A DNA stretch of 7,105 bases from Pseudomonadota bacterium (GCA_022545625.1 JACZQS010000124.1:1-7105), one strand, 5' to 3'; shown: positions 1 through 6,395, counted from the first letter of the stretch. Notes: generated from the sequence alone by a model not told the origin. Translations and numbers: made by a program.

Positions 1-2172
1 ATTGGGGTTGCCGTGTTTGCAGAGACTACCGGGCTTTCCCGGTTCGAGTGGGTCATACCAGGCCCCGGTACTTATCTGGACGACGCCTTGTCGAATTTGA
101 TCACCGATGGTAACGCCGGCCAGGCAGGCACCCCGGTCATTGAACACTGTTACCACATCACCCGCCTTGAGCTTACGCTGCTCGGCATCAATTGGATGGA
201 GTAAAATCGGTTCGCGCTGATTTATTTTCGCGGCCCGACTGTAACTGCCGTGATCGAGCTGCGAATGTAGTTTAGTCGACGGCTGGTTGGATATCAGGTG
301 CAATGGAAAACGCCGGGTATCCCCTCCCAGCCACTCCAGCGGCTCTATCCAGGTGGCATGGCCGGGGCAATCGTCATATTCAAAGCTGGCCAGGGTTGGT
401 GAATAAATCTCTATCAATCCGGTCGCGGTAGATCGGGGATTAGCGACAGGATCATCGCGGAATGACTTTAACATGACAACCGGGTCTTCGGGTGGTTCGG
501 GTTTGAACCAGCCATCTCGTTTCAAGTCCTCGTAGTCGGGCATTTGAATGCCTTGTTGTGCAGCACTTTCCTGTGTCGATTGATAAATCCATTTTAACCA
601 CTCGCCTTCATCGCGCCCCTCGGTAAAAGCCTGCTCCTGCCCCATCTGGCGGGCAATACCGGTCAGAATATCAAAATCGTTACGGCTCGACCCGACGGGT
701 TCGGTAACCTTGCTCATCACCACGACATACGGATCGCGCGGTGAGAATGCAATATCGTTACGTTCCAGTGGGGTAGTACAGGGCAAAACTATATCGGCGT
801 GTTTGGCCAGGCTATTCCAGCACCAGTCGTGCGCAATAATAGTGTCCGGTTTACGCCATGCTTTGAGCATGCGATTCAGGTCCTGGTGATGGTGGAAAGG
901 ATTACCACCAGCCCAGTACACCAGATGGGTATCGGCATAGTAATATTGCTTACCGTTGTAATCAAACGCCTGGCCGGGGTTAAGCAATAGATCACTGATC
1001 CGCGCCACCGGGATAAAATCACTGACCGGATTCTGACCCTGTGGTAATGATGCACCGGGAATTTTTGTGCCATGGTCGCCCACACTATTGGTAGCACTAT
1101 AACCAAAGCCGATACCGCCACCCGGCAAACCGATCTGCCCGAGCATGGCGGCCACCGTGATCGCCGCCCAATAGGTTTGTTCGCCGTGGTCCTGGCGTGT
1201 CAGCGACCAGCTGACCGAGAGCATGGTACGGGTACCGGCCATTCGTCTTGCCAGTTGACGAATGCTATCGGTAGACAGTCCACTTATTTCCGCGGCCCAC
1301 TCGGCTGATTTGACGATTCCGTCATCGACACCGGTTAAATAAGGTAGAAATTGACTAAAGCCGTGGGTGTAACGCTCGATAAATGCCTTGTCGAATAAAT
1401 TTTCGTCATACAGCGTATGGGCGATGCCGAGCAATATTGCGGTATCGGTGCCTGGGCGAGGCGCGAGCCACTCGGATTCGGTAAAATCTTCGAGATCGGA
1501 GCGCATCGGGCCAACATTGACAAATTCGATACCTGCCGCGCGTGCAGCGGCCAGGTGTTCACGCTGAGTGTGACGGCCGACACCGCCGGCATTGATTTGT
1601 CCGTTTTTAGCCGCCATTCCTCCAAAGGCAACCAGTAACTTCGTGTTTTCGATAATCGAAGGCCAGCTGGTAGCGTAAGCCAGGAAACCGTAAATGTTAC
1701 CGAGCACATGCGGCAAGATAACTTCAGCGGCGGCGAAACTATAGGAATCCACCGAACGTGTATAACCACCGATACAGTTCATAAAACGGTGAATCTGGCT
1801 TTGCGCATGATGGAATCGACCCGCGCTCGCCCAGCCATAGGAACCGGCATAAATAGCGTTATTACCATAGGTTTGCCTGACCCGGGTAAGTTCGTCTGCC
1901 ACCAGCTGCTCGGCGATTTCCAACGACACGGCTATAAACGGATCAACGCCCCGTCGCTCGGTGCATGAACCCGGTCCGGATTCGAGCCAACTCTGGCGTA
2001 TGGCCGGGGTCTTGATACGTGATGGGGCATCCAGCACATCGATAATACCCTGCCCAATGGGCGATACATCGTTATCCTGTTCGAAACCATGCAGCGCTTT
2101 GACCCTCCCATTCTCGGTTTCGACGCGGTAGGTGCCCCAGTGGTTGCTGGTTAAGGGTAACGAGTCATGCAC
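1..2172 (-). CDS. Molybdopterin-dependent S-/N-oxide reductase, BisC/TorA/DMSO reductase family (3' end off window)
   Basis: This enzyme is expected to reduce an S-oxide or N-oxide (biotin or methionine sulfoxide, DMSO, TMAO) at a bis-MGD molybdenum centre. The minus frame is open from a TAG at 2185-2187 to the left edge; I read every codon and found no stop. The chosen start is GTG at 2172, overlapping the upstream gene's stop by 8 bp; TTG at 2178 is the alternative. 724 codons are present. The N-terminal region (SNHWGTYRVE, residues 9-18) lacks an Fe-S cysteine motif, as in this family. GSYGW carries Tyr112 and Trp114, and YS at 144-145 supplies the predicted molybdenum ligand Ser145; the spacing matches Tyr114/Trp116/Ser147 of Rhodobacter DMSO reductase. 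WAGGNPF (420-426), HADIVLP (458-464), ERNDI (470-474), STGAWYDP (701-708) and a terminal HGNPN are family signatures. There is no Tat signal, so it should be cytoplasmic and BisC-like. Perhaps 20-60 C-terminal residues are missing. The exact substrate is unknown. Confidence 0.92.
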   Translation of the reverse strand, partial: MHDSLPLTSNHWGTYRVETENGRVKALHGFEQDNDVSPIGQGIIDVLDAPSRIKTPAIRQSWLESGPGSCTERRGVDPFIAVSLEIAEQLVADELTRVRQTYGNNAIYAGSYGWASAGRFHHAQSQIHRFMNCIGGYTRSVDSYSFAAAEVILPHVLGNIYGFLAYATSWPSIIENTKLLVAFGGMAAKNGQINAGGVGRHTQREHLAAARAAGIEFVNVGPMRSDLEDFTESEWLAPRPGTDTAILLGIAHTLYDENLFDKAFIERYTHGFSQFLPYLTGVDDGIVKSAEWAAEISGLSTDSIRQLARRMAGTRTMLSVSWSLTRQDHGEQTYWAAITVAAMLGQIGLPGGGIGFGYSATNSVGDHGTKIPGASLPQGQNPVSDFIPVARISDLLLNPGQAFDYNGKQYYYADTHLVYWAGGNPFHHHQDLNRMLKAWRKPDTIIAHDWCWNSLAKHADIVLPCTTPLERNDIAFSPRDPYVVVMSKVTEPVGSSRNDFDILTGIARQMGQEQAFTEGRDEGEWLKWIYQSTQESAAQQGIQMPDYEDLKRDGWFKPEPPEDPVVMLKSFRDDPVANPRSTATGLIEIYSPTLASFEYDDCPGHATWIEPLEWLGGDTRRFPLHLISNQPSTKLHSQLDHGSYSRAAKINQREPILLHPIDAEQRKLKAGDVVTVFNDRGACLAGVTIGDQIRQGVVQISTGAWYDPLEPGKPGSLCKHGNPN

Positions 2173-2932
2173 GTTCAAGTATCTCTAGCAGACTCTTGGC
2201 GAACAGGGACAAGCCCATCACCAGCAGCATGCCAAGCAACAGGTTACTGAGCACCCACTCCGGTAGTCTGCGTTTTACAAAAAAACCTATTGCCGTGCCA
2301 GCGGCCAACGCAATTCCAAGATCCAGGCTGGCATCCATAACCAGACCCCAGTCCAGGCCACGCAGCGCGTGAGCCAGTAGGGCAAGTGCGTAGGAAATTA
2401 CGAACAGACCGCGCAAGGTAGCCCGGATCTGTTCTGCCTTGATTCCTTTCCTGGTCAGCGCCCACATAGCTACCGGCCCGGGCATGGCCAGACTCGAGGT
2501 CATGATACCGGAGGCAATACTGGCCCCGGGCAGAATCATAGCGTTGGCTTCCTGGGCAGTGCCAACCGTGGATTGACGGTAGCGATTGTGGATGAGCTGG
2601 GCACCCAACAGACTAACGGTGATCGCGGCAAATAACTTCAGACCGGTCAAATCAAGCATACTGATGAGTAACAAACCGGCTGGCATGCCGATCACAGTCC
2701 CTATAAGCAGAATTTTCAAAGATGGCCAATGGATCTCTTTGACCTCTCCGGGTAAGAGCAGAATCGACAGGCCCAGATTGAGGATAATGGCCACCTGAAT
2801 GGCGGACTTTGAGCCCATCACCAGAATCAATGCAGGACCGACGATCATGCCAAGACCGACACCGGTGGCAGCCTGCAAAACCGCGGCAAGGAACACAGCG
2901 CTATTAGCAATAATCCAGGGAAGCTCGATCAT
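2165..2932 (-). CDS. TauE/SafE (TSUP) family membrane exporter, 255 aa
   Basis: This is an inner-membrane transporter of the sulfite exporter TauE/SafE family, whose characterised members move sulfite, sulfoacetate or other small anions out of the cell. The protein is almost entirely hydrophobic, with about eight TM segments (roughly residues 7-33, 43-61, 73-93, 97-114, 133-158, 172-190, 203-219, 227-246). It has the internal duplication typical of the family: a glycine-rich QAATGVGLGMIVGPAL stretch at 20-35 and the related SGIMTSSLAMPGPVAMWAL at 141-159. Its length is normal for the family. ATG at 2932 is the only sensible start, although no strong Shine-Dalgarno precedes it. Its TGA lies inside the start region of the following reductase (GTGCATGA), which implies translational coupling and a shared mRNA. 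The substrate cannot be read from the sequence; the neighbour suggests a sulfur-containing anion, by inference only. Confidence 0.9.
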   Translation of the reverse strand: MIELPWIIANSAVFLAAVLQAATGVGLGMIVGPALILVMGSKSAIQVAIILNLGLSILLLPGEVKEIHWPSLKILLIGTVIGMPAGLLLISMLDLTGLKLFAAITVSLLGAQLIHNRYRQSTVGTAQEANAMILPGASIASGIMTSSLAMPGPVAMWALTRKGIKAEQIRATLRGLFVISYALALLAHALRGLDWGLVMDASLDLGIALAAGTAIGFFVKRRLPEWVLSNLLLGMLLVMGLSLFAKSLLEILERA

Positions 2933-2994
2933 CAGGTGAGAAAGATCCGGGCAGGGTTAGCGGGCCTGATGCCCAGCAGGACGGCCTGTCAAGA

Positions 2995-3015
2995 TCGACC
3001 CTCAGATAGGGTTGG
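2995..3015 (-). other. Hairpin in the presumed exporter mRNA leader
   Basis: ACCCT (2998-3002) and AGGGT (3008-3012) are perfect inverted arms around a 5-nt loop. One G-C pair and two G-U type pairs could extend the stem outward to 2995-3015. No T-run follows it on the minus strand, so it does not look like an intrinsic terminator. It could be an mRNA leader structure or mean nothing. Confidence 0.3.
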
Positions 3016-3080
3016 AAAAACACAAACCTGGTATTTTAATTTTTTTAACACCGGAGTAATCAGTTAATGCGGATGATCGA

Positions 3081-3110
3081 AGTATAAACGCAATATTAGC
3101 TGCATGCTAA
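3081..3110 (-). promoter_or_regulatory. Candidate sigma-70-type promoter for the exporter-reductase unit
   Basis: On the minus strand TTAGCA (3105-3110, 4 of 6 matches to TTGACA) is followed after 18 nt by TATACT (3081-3086, 5 of 6 matches to TATAAT). This would place transcription start about 140-150 nt upstream of the exporter ATG, leaving a long leader that contains the 2995-3015 hairpin. The -35 box is weak and there is no other support. Confidence 0.3.
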
Positions 3111-3130
3111 CTCATTGCGGGAACATCATT

Positions 3131-3197
3131 ATGGGGACAGTTTACTATATCGGCGGAAGTAAGATATATCCGACTGCCTGCTAATAAGTATACTGTC
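3131..3197. repeat. Imperfect inverted repeat, REP/MITE-like (GGGGACAGTTTACT end)
   Basis: GACAGTTTACT (3136-3146) and AGTATACTGTC (3187-3197) are inverted copies matching at 10 of 11 positions, separated by 40 nt. The left arm sits in ATGGGGACAGTTTACT. From memory, GGGGACAGTTTAC-type ends accompany REP-associated (Y1, RAYT-type) transposases in many gammaproteobacterial genomes; I cannot check that here. No transposase lies in the window, so this would be a non-autonomous copy or a remnant. It lies where the sequence switches from GC-balanced to AT-rich, directly upstream of the orphan membrane protein. A transcription-factor site or a chance palindrome remains possible. Confidence 0.42.
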
Positions 3198-3238
3198 ACT
3201 GTAAATTAAATTTATATGCTTTGCGTGGGCCTTCGATC

Positions 3239-3874
3239 ATGTATAAGAAATTGACATATTTCGGAATTTTTATTTTTTTAGTGCCGATTATCTTTGTCAT
3301 AGACAACAAATACGTTACCGGAATAGGGTTTTTTGGCATGAAAGCCATGCACGGTGTGCAGTATTATGGAATCCAGATGTTTCTAGGTCTGTTTCTCATT
3401 GCATTCATCATATTTATTCTGGGGCATGTAAATCCAAAGATTTCATTATGGTTTGGTGAAAAAACCCGGAAACGTTCATCCATTATTCATGGAATTGTAG
3501 TGGGTATTACAATTGTCGGACTAATTGAGGTCAATTTACTGGCGCTAGTTATATATGACTATGAAGATAGAATAATGGTCTCCTTTTACGAGGACTTAAA
3601 GATTGGAAATTCAATCGATAAGGTAAAGAAACATTCGGGTTCTCTCAGCAAGCACATAGGGTATAGCTATTCTCTTTCAACAAATGAAAAAGATTTGATT
3701 AGTTACGATGAAAAAAGAAATTTCGTGGATTTTTCATATCCAGGTGGATTTAGATCCAGGCACCTGATCGTTGAGACAAATATTTATCCGGGACATGATG
3801 ATGCTCGAGTAATAGGTAAATACCTGCTAAAAAATAATCAATTAGAGGGATCGAAGAATGAAAAGGACGCATGA
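3239..3874 (+). CDS. Orphan three-TM membrane protein with C-terminal extracytoplasmic domain, 211 aa
   Basis: I do not recognise this protein. ATG at 3239 is chosen because MYKKLTYFG gives a normal positive N-terminus before the first TM; an in-frame TTG at 3221 would add six residues, and neither start has a good Shine-Dalgarno. Predicted TM segments are about residues 5-22, 44-64 and 82-106. The basic stretch EKTRKRS (74-80) between TM2 and TM3 implies that this loop is cytoplasmic, which puts the C-terminal domain of about 105 residues (107-211) in the periplasm. Within it, LKIGNSIDKVKKHSGS (120-135) loosely resembles the small helix-turn that opens BamE/SmpA-type folds, but this is only a resemblance. 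The gene is far more AT-rich than its neighbours: one hand-counted line (3241-3300) is 25% GC, against 57% for 5041-5100. Many AGA, ATA and TTA codons are used. This suggests horizontal acquisition. Confidence 0.75.
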   Translation: MYKKLTYFGIFIFLVPIIFVIDNKYVTGIGFFGMKAMHGVQYYGIQMFLGLFLIAFIIFILGHVNPKISLWFGEKTRKRSSIIHGIVVGITIVGLIEVNLLALVIYDYEDRIMVSFYEDLKIGNSIDKVKKHSGSLSKHIGYSYSLSTNEKDLISYDEKRNFVDFSYPGGFRSRHLIVETNIYPGHDDARVIGKYLLKNNQLEGSKNEKDA

Positions 3875-3934
3875 CAAGAGCTTGCAGCGGCCCTGAACCT
3901 GGCCAAATTGATCATTGAATCAATGATGGTATGA
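3875..3934 (+). other. In-frame sense-like extension after the orphan gene's stop
   Basis: Immediately after the TGA at 3872-3874 the same frame continues for 19 codons, QELAAALNLAKLIIESMMV, to a second TGA at 3932-3934. The stretch is GC-richer than the gene before it and encodes a plausible amphipathic helix. It could be the eroded 3' end of an older host gene cut by the AT-rich island, a rare read-through extension (the stop context is TGA-C), or chance. It overlaps the candidate promoter at 3908-3935, so the coding reading is weak. Confidence 0.2.
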
Positions 3935-3935
3935 T
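3908..3935 (+). promoter_or_regulatory. Candidate extended -10 promoter for the coiled-coil OmpA-family gene
   Basis: TTGATC (3908-3913, 4 of 6) and TATGAT (3930-3935, 5 of 6) are separated by 16 nt, and TGG directly precedes the -10 box, giving a TGn extended -10 element. The predicted transcription start, near 3942, leaves a leader of about 70 nt before the ATG at 4011. A 17-bp palindrome fills almost the whole spacer. Confidence 0.45.
3911..3927. promoter_or_regulatory. 17-bp perfect palindrome, possible operator
   Basis: ATCATTGA (3911-3918) and TCAATGAT (3920-3927) are exact 8-bp inverted arms around a single central A. Such a short centre favours a DNA site for a dimeric regulator over an RNA hairpin. 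It starts inside the -35 box and ends inside the TGn of the extended -10, so a bound protein would block RNA polymerase. The regulator is unknown. Confidence 0.4.
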
Positions 3936-4010
3936 ATATCCTGGTAATTCTTACTTCGCCTGAGATTACCGAAATCGATTTCAAGGCCACCTGTTAAGGC
4001 TAGGGGCATT

Positions 4011-5267
4011 ATGAAGCATAGTCGCGGTAACCTGATTGCTACGATCATTCCCATTTTTGTACTGGTCTCTGTGGCCGCTTCCGGATGGTATTTTTACAAT
4101 TCCAGGGTCGATGGCCTGCTGGAAGGTGAAAGTGTGCTTAGGGCCCAACTAGTATCGGAGAAAAATTCAAAGGAAGAACTGACCTCCATGCTCGAGAAAA
4201 TCATGGCGGAAAAAATGGAGATGGAGACCAACCTGCAGCAAGAGGCAAAAGAAGCCGTATTGGCTACTGCCGGGTTGGAGTCGGAGCTGGAAAATCGACA
4301 AATCACGATCACTGAACTATTAGCGAATGAAAGTATGCTACAGGCCGAGCTGATAGCGAAAACAAATTCCAAGGATGAACTGGCTGCCATACTAGAGAAA
4401 ACCATGGCGGAAAAAATGGGGGTCGAGACCACGCTGCAGCAAGAGGCAAAAGAAGCAATTTTGACTACTATCGGGTTGGAGTCGGAGTTGGAAAATCTAC
4501 AAATCACGATCACTGAACTATTAGCAAATGAGAGTGTGCTACAGGCCCAGCTAATATCGGAGAAAGAAACACAGGAAGAACTGGTTGCCTTGCTGGAGAA
4601 ATCCCTGGCCGAAAAAACCGACATCGAAACCACGCTGCGGCAAGAGACAGAAAAGGCCATGCTGACTACTTCCGGGTTGGAGTCGGAATTGGAAAAACGC
4701 CAGGCAGAGCAAAAATCCTTACACGAGGAGATTACTACCGTAAGTGGCGAAAAATCCCAACTGCTCATTCAGCTTGAACAGGAGCAAAAAAGTAAGCAAC
4801 GTATTGCAAATTTAAAAAACCGCCTCGAACAGGAACTCAACGAAAGTCGTGTTGAAATTTCCCAGCTGAAAAATCGACTGACTGTCATCAAGCTGACCAG
4901 CGAGGTCCTGTTTAGCTCTGGCTCCGCGCAAATAAAGCCGACCGGCCAAAAAGTGTTATCAATCATCGCCGAATCGCTGAATGCCTATCCGGGCAGGGCC
5001 ATTAGCGTTGAGGGGCATACGGATAACCGTCCCATGGTTCAGAACGCTCGTTACAAGTCAAACTGGGAACTCTCGGTAGCACGCGGGCTGGCCGCTGTTA
5101 ATTATTTTCAGCAGAACAATCAAGTTGATCCAAAGCGACTGAAGGTAATCGGCTATGGCGAATACCGCCCGGTATCCAGTAATGAAACCGCCGAAGGTCG
5201 CAAACTTAATCGCAGAATCGAAATCAGAATCCTGCCGCCGGATAATACGGACATAAGCCAGAATTAG
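4011..5267 (+). CDS. Membrane-anchored coiled-coil protein with OmpA-like peptidoglycan-binding domain, 418 aa
   Basis: The protein should be anchored in the inner membrane and bind peptidoglycan non-covalently. One hydrophobic segment (residues 8-29), after a basic MKHSRGN start, is either an uncleaved anchor or, less likely, a cleaved signal (VAAS near 21-24). Residues about 36-290 are Glu/Lys/Leu-rich coiled coil made largely of three 67-residue tandem repeats (40-106, 107-173, 174-240). The OmpA/MotB-type C-terminal domain spans about 291-408, with GHTDN (335-339), NWELSVARG (351-359) and the NRRIEI strand (400-405). Asp338 and Arg358 correspond to the diaminopimelate-binding Asp271 and Arg286 of E. 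coli OmpA; the longer gap between them is MotB-like. AGGGG at 4002-4006 is the likely Shine-Dalgarno. No motA-like partner lies alongside, so a scaffold or envelope-spacing role is likelier than a flagellar stator. A palindrome-bearing promoter lies upstream. Confidence 0.9.
   Translation: MKHSRGNLIATIIPIFVLVSVAASGWYFYNSRVDGLLEGESVLRAQLVSEKNSKEELTSMLEKIMAEKMEMETNLQQEAKEAVLATAGLESELENRQITITELLANESMLQAELIAKTNSKDELAAILEKTMAEKMGVETTLQQEAKEAILTTIGLESELENLQITITELLANESVLQAQLISEKETQEELVALLEKSLAEKTDIETTLRQETEKAMLTTSGLESELEKRQAEQKSLHEEITTVSGEKSQLLIQLEQEQKSKQRIANLKNRLEQELNESRVEISQLKNRLTVIKLTSEVLFSSGSAQIKPTGQKVLSIIAESLNAYPGRAISVEGHTDNRPMVQNARYKSNWELSVARGLAAVNYFQQNNQVDPKRLKVIGYGEYRPVSSNETAEGRKLNRRIEIRILPPDNTDISQN
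4128..4730 (+). repeat. Three tandem 201-bp in-frame repeats (67 aa each)
   Basis: The units are 4128-4328, 4329-4529 and 4530-4730, each starting with codons for ES(V/M)L. Units 1 and 2 stay close at DNA level; a run beginning AAATCACGATCACTGAACTA recurs exactly 201 bp apart (from 4300 and 4501). Unit 3 shares the core (ETTLRQE, LTTSGLESELE) but diverges after GLESELEKRQ. Each unit is a whole number of codons, so gain or loss by unequal recombination would preserve the frame. The 67-residue period is not a multiple of 7 or 11, so a continuous coiled coil would need a stutter or skip in every unit. Confidence 0.93.
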
Positions 5268-5340
5268 TCGCTAGCTTTTAAGGGCAGTTTCAAATGATCG
5301 ACGCAAGACTTAAGCATCAGGGTCATCATCGACCATAAGT

Positions 5341-6327
5341 TTATGGAATTAACACCGCAGCGCCGGTTAAATTGCCGGCACGCAAAGCTTCCAGCGCCAG
5401 GTTAGCATCCTCGAGTGCAAATTCTTCAATCCTGGTACGAATCGGCACCTTTGGTGCCAGCTCCAAAAAATCTCTCGCATCCTGCCGTGTCAGGTTAGCC
5501 ACTGAACGAAGAACGCGTTCCCCCCAGAGGATTTTATAAGCAAAGCTCGGAATATCCGACATGTGAATACCGCCACAGATAACCACCCCGCCCTTGCGCA
5601 CGGCCTTTAGCGCGGCAGGGATCAGTGAGCCAACAGGTGCGAATATAATCGCCGCGTCCAGTTCATCGGGTGGTTCACGGTCGGAGTCTCCCACCCAGGT
5701 TGCACCCATTTCCAGTGCAAATTCCTGCGCAGCCCGATCACCGGGTCTGGTAAAGGCATAAACTTCGCGATCCTGGTGCCTGGCAAGCTGGGTAACGATA
5801 TGCGCTGCCGCGCCAAAACCGTATATTCCAATCCGGCCAGAATCATTATCCACCATAGACAGGGATCTATATCCAATCAATCCAGCACACAACAACGGGG
5901 CAAGTTCAGAATCCGAGTAATCAGCACTGACCGGAAAGCAAAATCGTGCGTCGGCAACGGTGACATCAGCATAGCCTCCGTCGATCTGGTAGCCGGTGAA
6001 TCCGGGGTCATCGCAGAGATTTTCAGCGCCGGATTGACAGTAAGAGCAACTCCCACAGGTACGGCCCAGCCAGGGAATACCGATTCGCTCACCCAATTTG
6101 AAGTTATCGACATTCACACCGAGTCCGGTGACTGTACCGACGATTTCATGTCCCGGAATGATCGGCAACTTCGGGTCGGGAAGTTCGCCGTCGACAACAT
6201 GCAGGTCGGTACGACAAACACCGCAAGCTGAAATTTTTACCAGAACCTCGCCCTCGCCGGGTATGGGGTCGGGCGCTTCCAGGAATTGAAGCGGCATTCC
6301 TGGTTTTTCGAGAATCATGGCCCTCAT
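5341..6327 (-). CDS. Zinc-dependent medium-chain alcohol dehydrogenase, 328 aa
   Basis: This is a cytoplasmic MDR-superfamily alcohol dehydrogenase, close to the AdhA/CAD2-like group of bacterial single-domain enzymes, expected to interconvert alcohols and aldehydes with a nicotinamide cofactor. The GroES-like catalytic domain has CGVCRTDLH at 35-43 (catalytic zinc ligand Cys38) and GHE with His60, plus Cys147 in PLLCAG as the third ligand. Cys91, Cys94, Cys97 and Cys105 form the structural zinc lobe. The Rossmann motif is YGFGAAAH (169-176). GGIHMSDIP (252-260), LWGE (267-270) and SVANLTRQD (275-283) are typical of this subgroup. Length is normal and nothing essential is missing. ATG at 6327 has AGGAG eight bases upstream. 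The gene is convergent with the OmpA-family gene (73 bp between stops, no clear terminator) and divergent from the lipoprotein. The physiological substrate and NAD/NADP preference cannot be read. Confidence 0.93.
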   Translation of the reverse strand: MRAMILEKPGMPLQFLEAPDPIPGEGEVLVKISACGVCRTDLHVVDGELPDPKLPIIPGHEIVGTVTGLGVNVDNFKLGERIGIPWLGRTCGSCSYCQSGAENLCDDPGFTGYQIDGGYADVTVADARFCFPVSADYSDSELAPLLCAGLIGYRSLSMVDNDSGRIGIYGFGAAAHIVTQLARHQDREVYAFTRPGDRAAQEFALEMGATWVGDSDREPPDELDAAIIFAPVGSLIPAALKAVRKGGVVICGGIHMSDIPSFAYKILWGERVLRSVANLTRQDARDFLELAPKVPIRTRIEEFALEDANLALEALRAGNLTGAAVLIP

Positions 6328-6335
6328 GGGTTAGG

Positions 6336-6340
6336 CTCCT
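6336..6340 (-). promoter_or_regulatory. Shine-Dalgarno of the alcohol dehydrogenase
   Basis: AGGAG on the minus strand lies 8 nt before the ATG at 6327. This fixes the start over the second ATG three codons downstream (MRAM). Confidence 0.7.
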
Positions 6341-6384
6341 GCGCTATTCAATGCCTAAATATAAAGACTAACATAATTAAACCT

Positions 6385-6395
6385 TGCCACTGGCA
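6385..6395. promoter_or_regulatory. Short palindrome between divergent genes
   Basis: TGCCA-C-TGGCA is an exact 11-bp inverted repeat in the 165-bp gap between the divergent alcohol dehydrogenase and lipoprotein genes. It could be an operator half-site pair, but a palindrome this short is expected by chance at appreciable frequency. Confidence 0.22.

Larger units (their letters stand above)
2933..3238. other. Intergenic region between divergent genes
   Basis: About 306 bases separate the start of the minus-strand exporter from the start of the plus-strand orphan membrane protein. I see no convincing gene here. It holds a hairpin near the exporter (2995-3015), a T-rich tract (about 3033-3047), a weak minus-strand promoter candidate (3081-3110) and an imperfect long inverted repeat (3136-3197). 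Base composition becomes visibly AT-rich towards the plus-strand gene. Confidence 0.6.

Noticed and set aside
1335..1769. 144-codon minus-strand frame and several plus-strand frames inside 1-2160
   Set aside because: They lie within the reductase in other frames and have no recognisable domains. The reductase frame carries conserved family motifs throughout.
1..2172. Possibility that the reductase is a pseudogene, since no long ATG-started frame is apparent
   Set aside because: I read every codon of this minus frame and found no stop. It only lacks an ATG start and its 3' end lies outside the window.
3221..3238. TTG at 3221 as start of the orphan membrane protein
   Set aside because: No Shine-Dalgarno precedes it, and the ATG at 3239 gives a more typical basic N-terminus before the first TM segment. 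The choice is not certain.
4128..4730. Repeats considered as a CRISPR array or other non-coding repeat array
   Set aside because: The units are contiguous, 201 bp long, without spacers, and in frame with an open coding sequence.
4094..4768. 224-codon antisense frame across the coiled-coil repeats, rich in Ser and Phe with a repeating pattern
   Set aside because: It is the mirror of the tandem repeats on the plus strand: its periodicity is exactly theirs and its composition is that expected from reversed Glu/Lys codons. The plus frame has a TM segment, repeats and an OmpA domain.
4011..5267. Identification as flagellar stator MotB
   Set aside because: The C-terminal domain is MotB-like, but there is no adjacent motA and no clear TM proton-channel aspartate, and the very long repeat coiled coil is atypical.
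5268..5340. Bidirectional terminator between the convergent OmpA-family and dehydrogenase genes
   Set aside because: Only a 4-bp stem (GGTC...GACC, about 5320-5333) is visible, with no following T-run on either strand.
5776..6231. 151-codon plus-strand frame opposite the alcohol dehydrogenase
   Set aside because: It is antisense to a fully conserved enzyme with intact zinc ligands, and it has no domain or good ribosome-binding site.
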